A model generated the notes under the pieces. It was not told the DNA's origin, ran no database searches, and saw only the letters and a program-made list of their open reading frames with translations. From the IMG/VR virus record IMGVR_UViG_3300037264_001218, positions 1 to 32,472 of that record: a stretch of 32,472 nt of DNA, one strand, 5' to 3'. Position numbers and translations under genes: made by a program. Positions 29,646 to 32,472 of the stretch are shown in pieces. Source of the DNA: a virus. The first letter of the stretch is position 1. Each line of letters opens with the position of its first letter.

Positions 29646-29674
29646 CTTTACTTCTGCCGAAAAGCGCGTATGGT
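29646..29674 (+). promoter_or_regulatory. Promoter P4 with CTTTACT-N5-CGAAAAG dyad
   Basis: TTTACT (29647-29652) and TATGGT (29669-29674) are 16 bp apart; the second half site (29658-29664) matches the P1 dyad at five of seven positions. The element and the following leader closely copy P3. Confidence 0.75.
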
Positions 29675-29679
29675 CGGAG

Positions 29680-29714
29680 CCGTAGACAGACCCACCAGAC
29701 AGGAGACTCACATG
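29680..29714 (+). repeat. Leader repeat, copy 2 (identical to 28048-28082)
   Basis: Identical over 35 nt to the leader after P3, including ribosome binding site and ATG. The bases after the ATG differ, so the duplicated module ends at the start codon. Confidence 0.9.
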
Positions 29715-29897
29715 GCTACCATCAACCTCACCCAGCTTCCGGCCAATCAGACGTGGGCTTTCACGTTTGGCGACGCGCTGCTGCGGATGCAGGACTGGCC
29801 CATGTTCTTCCAGGACCGCAAGGACGCGGTGTGGGCGGCGCAGATGTGCGGGCTGACCGTATCCCGCAGCGGCGCCGTCGCGACCAAAACCGAATAA
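29712..29897 (+). CDS. Small hypothetical early protein
   Basis: The ATG at 29712, at the end of the repeated leader, gives 61 residues; the upstream part of the open frame covers promoter P4. The product (ATINLTQLPANQTWAFTFGD, then MQDWPMFFQDRKDAVWAAQM) ends with a helix and VSRSGAVATK. The pattern resembles other short phage proteins of unknown role. First gene of the P4 unit. Confidence 0.72.
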   Translation: MATINLTQLPANQTWAFTFGDALLRMQDWPMFFQDRKDAVWAAQMCGLTVSRSGAVATKTE

Positions 29898-29919
29898 TCA
29901 ACTCAGACAGGAGACTCAC

Positions 29920-30600
29920 ATGAACAACACAGACTCAAGAACAGCCTTCAACATCCCGTCCTTCCGCGCGGAGGACATCGCGGCCGGCTACTACAGCTAC
30001 GACGTAGCGGTGACCGGCTTCTGGTCCAGCCCGGTTTCCATCCGGTTCAACCGGTCTGGCTGGGGCAAGGCGGGCGGGCAGTGGACGGTAGAAGTGACCC
30101 ACAGCAGCGGCGGGTATGAGAGCGAGTTCAATCAGCTGGAGGCGGAACGCAACTTTGCGCTGGCTTGCCTTGCGGCCGTGGGCGTTGCGGACGCGTACAT
30201 CACCGCCAACAGGGACCAGCTGGAGCAGGCGTATCAGGCCAAGATGCTCAAGTGGGAGGCGGAAGCAGCGGCAACGGCGCAGGCGGCGCAGGCGGCTCGC
30301 GACGCGGACCCGGCTGTGGGCAAGGACGCGGCCAAGAAGCTGATCAACAAGCTGTACGCGCAGGGGACTGAGAAGGACGCAGAGGGCAACTATGTCGTCA
30401 AGTCGCGTACGGCTCTGTTGCTGGGCAAGGCACGGGGCTCCGTCGCGCGCCACAAGGTGGCGGCAGTCCGGACTTGGAACGGCACGGTGCTGTTCTCCGT
30501 TGACGGGGCGCGTCAGTCTCGCAAGGCGGCGGAGTTGTTCGTCAACGAGCAGATCACGGCCGGCACCTGCGAGTTCATCGGGGCGGAGGTGCCGCTGTGA
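29920..30600 (+). CDS. Hypothetical early protein with Ala-rich helix
   Basis: The 226-residue product starts after a third copy of the CAGACAGGAGACTCAC ribosome binding region. It has an N-terminal beta-rich domain (DVAVTGFWSSPVSIRFNRSG, WTVEVTHSSGG) and a helical middle (NRDQLEQAYQAKMLKWEAEA) with an Ala/Gln-rich part to about residue 130. The C-terminal domain, about 150-226, includes AVRTWNGTVLFSVDGARQSR. No family recognised with confidence. Overlaps the next start (GTGA). Confidence 0.75.
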   Translation: MNNTDSRTAFNIPSFRAEDIAAGYYSYDVAVTGFWSSPVSIRFNRSGWGKAGGQWTVEVTHSSGGYESEFNQLEAERNFALACLAAVGVADAYITANRDQLEQAYQAKMLKWEAEAAATAQAAQAARDADPAVGKDAAKKLINKLYAQGTEKDAEGNYVVKSRTALLLGKARGSVARHKVAAVRTWNGTVLFSVDGARQSRKAAELFVNEQITAGTCEFIGAEVPL

Positions 30601-30803
30601 TTAACCGCGGCCACACCACAGAGCAGGCGGCATGGGCGGAGGCGCTGAAAAATAATTTCTGGCCTTGCCAACGGGGGGACGGGCTGTTGGTTGTCAGCAA
30701 CGGCAAGACACGGCTGGCGCTACAGCGGGAGCACAGGGCACGCTCCACCCAGTGGCACTGGGTCACCGACTTCCCACCAGACGTGAAACGGACAGGAGAA
30801 TGA
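30597..30803 (+). CDS. Small basic hypothetical protein
   Basis: The 68-residue product starts at a GTG in a GTGA overlap with the previous gene. It is rich in Trp, Arg and Gln (TEQAAWAEALKNNFWPCQRG, then RLALQREHRARSTQWHWVTD). The tryptophans and basic residues suggest a small nucleic-acid- or protein-binding domain, but no family is recognised. The next gene starts 1 bp after its stop. Confidence 0.65.
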   Translation: MINRGHTTEQAAWAEALKNNFWPCQRGDGLLVVSNGKTRLALQREHRARSTQWHWVTDFPPDVKRTGE

Positions 30804-30804
30804 C

Positions 30805-31134
30805 ATGGCTAAAGTGTATGTGACGCAGGCCCAACCCGGGCGCGACCTTTCCCAAGCGAACATATTTGGGGAGGTGGTATCCATTTTCCCGGGCTCGCTA
30901 CAGGTGTACAACAACATCGAGGAGGCGGTGAAGACGGCGCGCGAACGTCTGGCGGGCGCGACACCTGAAGACTACTGGCTGCCGATTGGTGACCCCATTC
31001 TCATCGGGCTAACCTTCAGTGAGATGGTGGACGCGACCGGCGGTCAGTTTCGGATTCTGAAATGGGATAAGCGGGCGCGCGACGGATTTGGGGCATATCA
31101 CCCCGTCAAGATTGACATGGGCTTTGAACAGTAG
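30805..31134 (+). CDS. Hypothetical early protein, 109 aa
   Basis: The ATG has CAGGAGAA upstream. The 109-residue product (AKVYVTQAQPGRDLSQANIF, then GEVVSIFPG and IGDPILIGLTFSEMVDATGG) is mixed alpha/beta and ends with FRILKWDKRARDGFGAYHPV. Similar small proteins occur in phage early regions beside DUF2800 genes; function unknown. No catalytic motif seen. Confidence 0.73.
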   Translation: MAKVYVTQAQPGRDLSQANIFGEVVSIFPGSLQVYNNIEEAVKTARERLAGATPEDYWLPIGDPILIGLTFSEMVDATGGQFRILKWDKRARDGFGAYHPVKIDMGFEQ

Positions 31135-31155
31135 CAACAACAGGAGTACCTCAAC

Positions 31156-31533
31156 GTGACGATGGAACAGATACTGGTTGACCTCACGGCCGCAATCCTC
31201 TACCTGAGCAAGCAGCTGGCCGCGGGCAAGACGGCGCCGGTTGCGGTCGCGCCGGAGGCGGCACCTACGGCGCCGGCCAAGCCCGTGAAGCCGGCGGCGC
31301 CGGCCAAGCCCGCAAAGCCGGCGGTGGACACGGGCGGCCACACGGTTGAGTCTCTGCGGGACAGCCTCAAGCTGTTGCTTGACAGCAAGGGCAAGGACGC
31401 TGTGATTGATGCGTTGGCCCGGGTTGGGGCTACTAAGCTGTCAGAGGTGAAGGCGGAGACGTTTGTGAAACTGGCAGAGAACATCGTTGAACTCAGCCAA
31501 GTCCAGCCTCCTGCCACTGACCCGTTCGCTTGA
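31156..31533 (+). CDS. Hypothetical protein with Ala/Pro/Lys-rich linker
   Basis: The GTG at 31156 has AGGAG (31142-31146) 9 nt upstream; an ATG at 31162 is an alternative with poor spacing. The 125-residue product has a short N-terminal helix, a flexible linker (APAKPVKPAAPAKPAKPAV) and a compact C-terminal helical domain (LRDSLKLLLDSKGKDAVIDA, then LARVGATKLSEVKAETFVKL). The tethered domain pattern occurs in phage proteins next to recombination or replication genes. Function unknown. It precedes the DUF2800 gene. Confidence 0.72.
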   Translation: MTMEQILVDLTAAILYLSKQLAAGKTAPVAVAPEAAPTAPAKPVKPAAPAKPAKPAVDTGGHTVESLRDSLKLLLDSKGKDAVIDALARVGATKLSEVKAETFVKLAENIVELSQVQPPATDPFA

Positions 31534-31539
31534 TCCGTT

Positions 31540-31570
31540 GCCCCGGGTTAGCACGTCGCTGACCCGGGGC
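31540..31570 (+). terminator. GC-rich hairpin without T-run, next to DUF2800 ribosome binding site
   Basis: A 13-bp stem with one G-U pair (GCCCCGGGTTAGC at 31540-31552, GCTGACCCGGGGC at 31558-31570) and a 5-nt loop. The next bases are GGAG, the ribosome binding site of the following gene. There is no T-run, so it is a weak terminator at best; a translational or mRNA-stability element is equally plausible. Confidence 0.5.
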
Positions 31571-31580
31571 GGAGCTTTGA

Positions 31581-32472
31581 ATGCTACACGCCAAACTGTC
31601 TCCCAGCGCGTCAGACCGCTGGATGAAGTGCCCGGGCTCCGTTGCAGCTCAAGCCGGGTTCCCGGACACAACAAGCATCTATGCTGAAGAGGGCATCCGG
31701 GCGCATGAGGTGTTTGAGCTGTGCCTCCGGCTAGACTGCGCGCCGGAGGACATCAGCAAGCCGTCTGATCCGGAGGATGTGGTGGCCGCGGTCGGCCACG
31801 CACTGGACTTCCTGCGCGGGTATCTCGCTGTCAACCCCACGGCCGACTACCACCCAGAACAGATCCTCATGGCAGATGAGACCCACGACATATGGGGCAC
31901 CTCAGACCTGATAGTGGTCGGCGCCGACGAGCTTGTGGTGATGGACTACAAGCACGGGTATGGGGTTGTGGAGGTTGAAGACAATGCCCAGCTGCTGACA
32001 TACGCGGTCGGGGCGCGGCGCAAGTATGGACGCAGGCGGAGGTACAGGTTGGTGATTGTTCAGCCAAGGGCGCGGCACGACGCTGGCCCAGTACGTGAAA
32101 CGCTGATCACGGACGGAGAGCTGACCAAATTCGCAACGCTGTTGAAGGCCGCGGCAAAGGCGACCGGCGCCCCAAATGCGCCGCGAACGGCCGGCACGCA
32201 CTGCCGGTGGTGTCGCGCCCGGGGAGAGTGCCCAGCGCTCGCGGAGTTCGCGTTGCAAGCTGCCATCAAGGATTACACAGAGGATCAGCTGCCAATGGTA
32301 GCGGAGCCGGCGGTGCTCCCAACAGACAACGCACGGCTGGCTGAACTGTTGCGCGTCGCGCCGGTTGTAGAGTTGTGGCTGACCGGTCTACGTGAGACGG
32401 TGAAGGACCGCGTGTCAATGGGGCAGGCGGTTCCCGGGTTCAAGATGGTGGCCGGCCGGCGGATGCGCTACT
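31581..32472 (+). CDS. DUF2800 protein, PD-(D/E)XK nuclease-like (3' end outside window)
   Basis: From the ATG at 31581, with GGAG 6 nt upstream, the frame runs off the window (297 residues visible). DUF2800 features are HAKLSPSASDRWMKCPGSVA, AEEGIRAHEVFELC, GTSDLIVVG, VVMDYKHGYG and QLLTYAVGA. These fit the PD-(D/E)XK core of RecB/Cas4-type nucleases: Glu38/His42, Asp109, Asp122 with Lys124, and Gln137-x3-Tyr141. Cys17 together with Cys208-x2-Cys211-x5-Cys217 matches the split cysteine set that holds an iron-sulfur cluster in Cas4 and AddB. DUF2800 genes are common in phage replication and recombination regions, pointing to a DNA end-processing role. Confidence 0.9.
   Translation, partial: MLHAKLSPSASDRWMKCPGSVAAQAGFPDTTSIYAEEGIRAHEVFELCLRLDCAPEDISKPSDPEDVVAAVGHALDFLRGYLAVNPTADYHPEQILMADETHDIWGTSDLIVVGADELVVMDYKHGYGVVEVEDNAQLLTYAVGARRKYGRRRRYRLVIVQPRARHDAGPVRETLITDGELTKFATLLKAAAKATGAPNAPRTAGTHCRWCRARGECPALAEFALQAAIKDYTEDQLPMVAEPAVLPTDNARLAELLRVAPVVELWLTGLRETVKDRVSMGQAVPGFKMVAGRRMRY

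Noticed and set aside
29547-29711. Upstream extension of the 61-residue early protein
   Set aside because: It covers promoter P4 and the leader repeat; the ATG at 29712 is the supported start.
1-32472. tRNA genes, CRISPR arrays, insertion sequences, integrase or attachment sites
   Set aside because: I looked for cloverleaf-like sequences, regularly spaced repeats with unique spacers, transposase or recombinase motifs and found none; the repeats present are coding tandem repeats or promoter-leader copies.

Overview
The window is a section of a tailed double-stranded DNA bacteriophage (or prophage) genome with siphovirus morphology. All recognisable genes are on the + strand, packed end to end, often with 1-8 bp stop/start overlaps and many GTG or TTG starts. 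The overlapping Rz/Rz1-type spanin pair implies a Gram-negative host. The tail-tip set (DUF2460, DUF2163, NlpC/P60 peptidase, large hub protein) resembles that of alphaproteobacterial gene transfer agents and related phages, so a proteobacterial host is the best guess. GC content is high. No terminase, integrase, repressor, tRNA or CRISPR array is visible, so lifestyle and genus cannot be stated.

Layout. (1) 1-3584: small putative head or decoration proteins, including one with 22-residue tandem repeats, followed by a prohead protease fused in frame to an HK97-type major capsid protein, with a strong internal start site for the capsid half. (2) 3602-7119: a strong hairpin, a small protein, the portal, a collagen-like repeat protein and two head-tail connectors. 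The capsid gene precedes the portal, the reverse of the common order. (3) 7116-11129: a six-gene cassette (DUF115-like protein, FkbM-type methyltransferase, class I methyltransferase, three GT-A-type glycosyltransferases) embedded by overlapping starts between connector genes. (4) 11126-15651: gp10-like and tail-completion proteins, tail tube, tail assembly chaperones joined by a -1 frameshift at GGGAAAC, and a tape measure protein. (5) 15651-23120: the tail tip and hub (the hub carries a roughly 380-residue insertion) and probable tail fibre or appendage proteins. (6) 23138-25736: a lysis region with membrane proteins, an endolysin, an exported FN3-like protein, a holin candidate and i-/o-spanins.

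(7) 25770-32472: an early-type region of small proteins in four transcription units. Each begins with a near-identical sigma70-like promoter overlapping a CTTTACT-N5-AGTAAAG dyad, probably a shared operator. Recognisable products are an HExxH metalloprotein, a DUF932 protein and, running off the end, a DUF2800 nuclease-like protein with Cas4/AddB-style cysteines. The rest are unknown.

The most unusual features are the glycan/methylation cassette inside the head-tail operon, the protease-capsid fusion with internal initiation, the insertion in the tail hub, and the repeated promoter/operator module. Functions are inferred from sequence recognition only; no database search was run.
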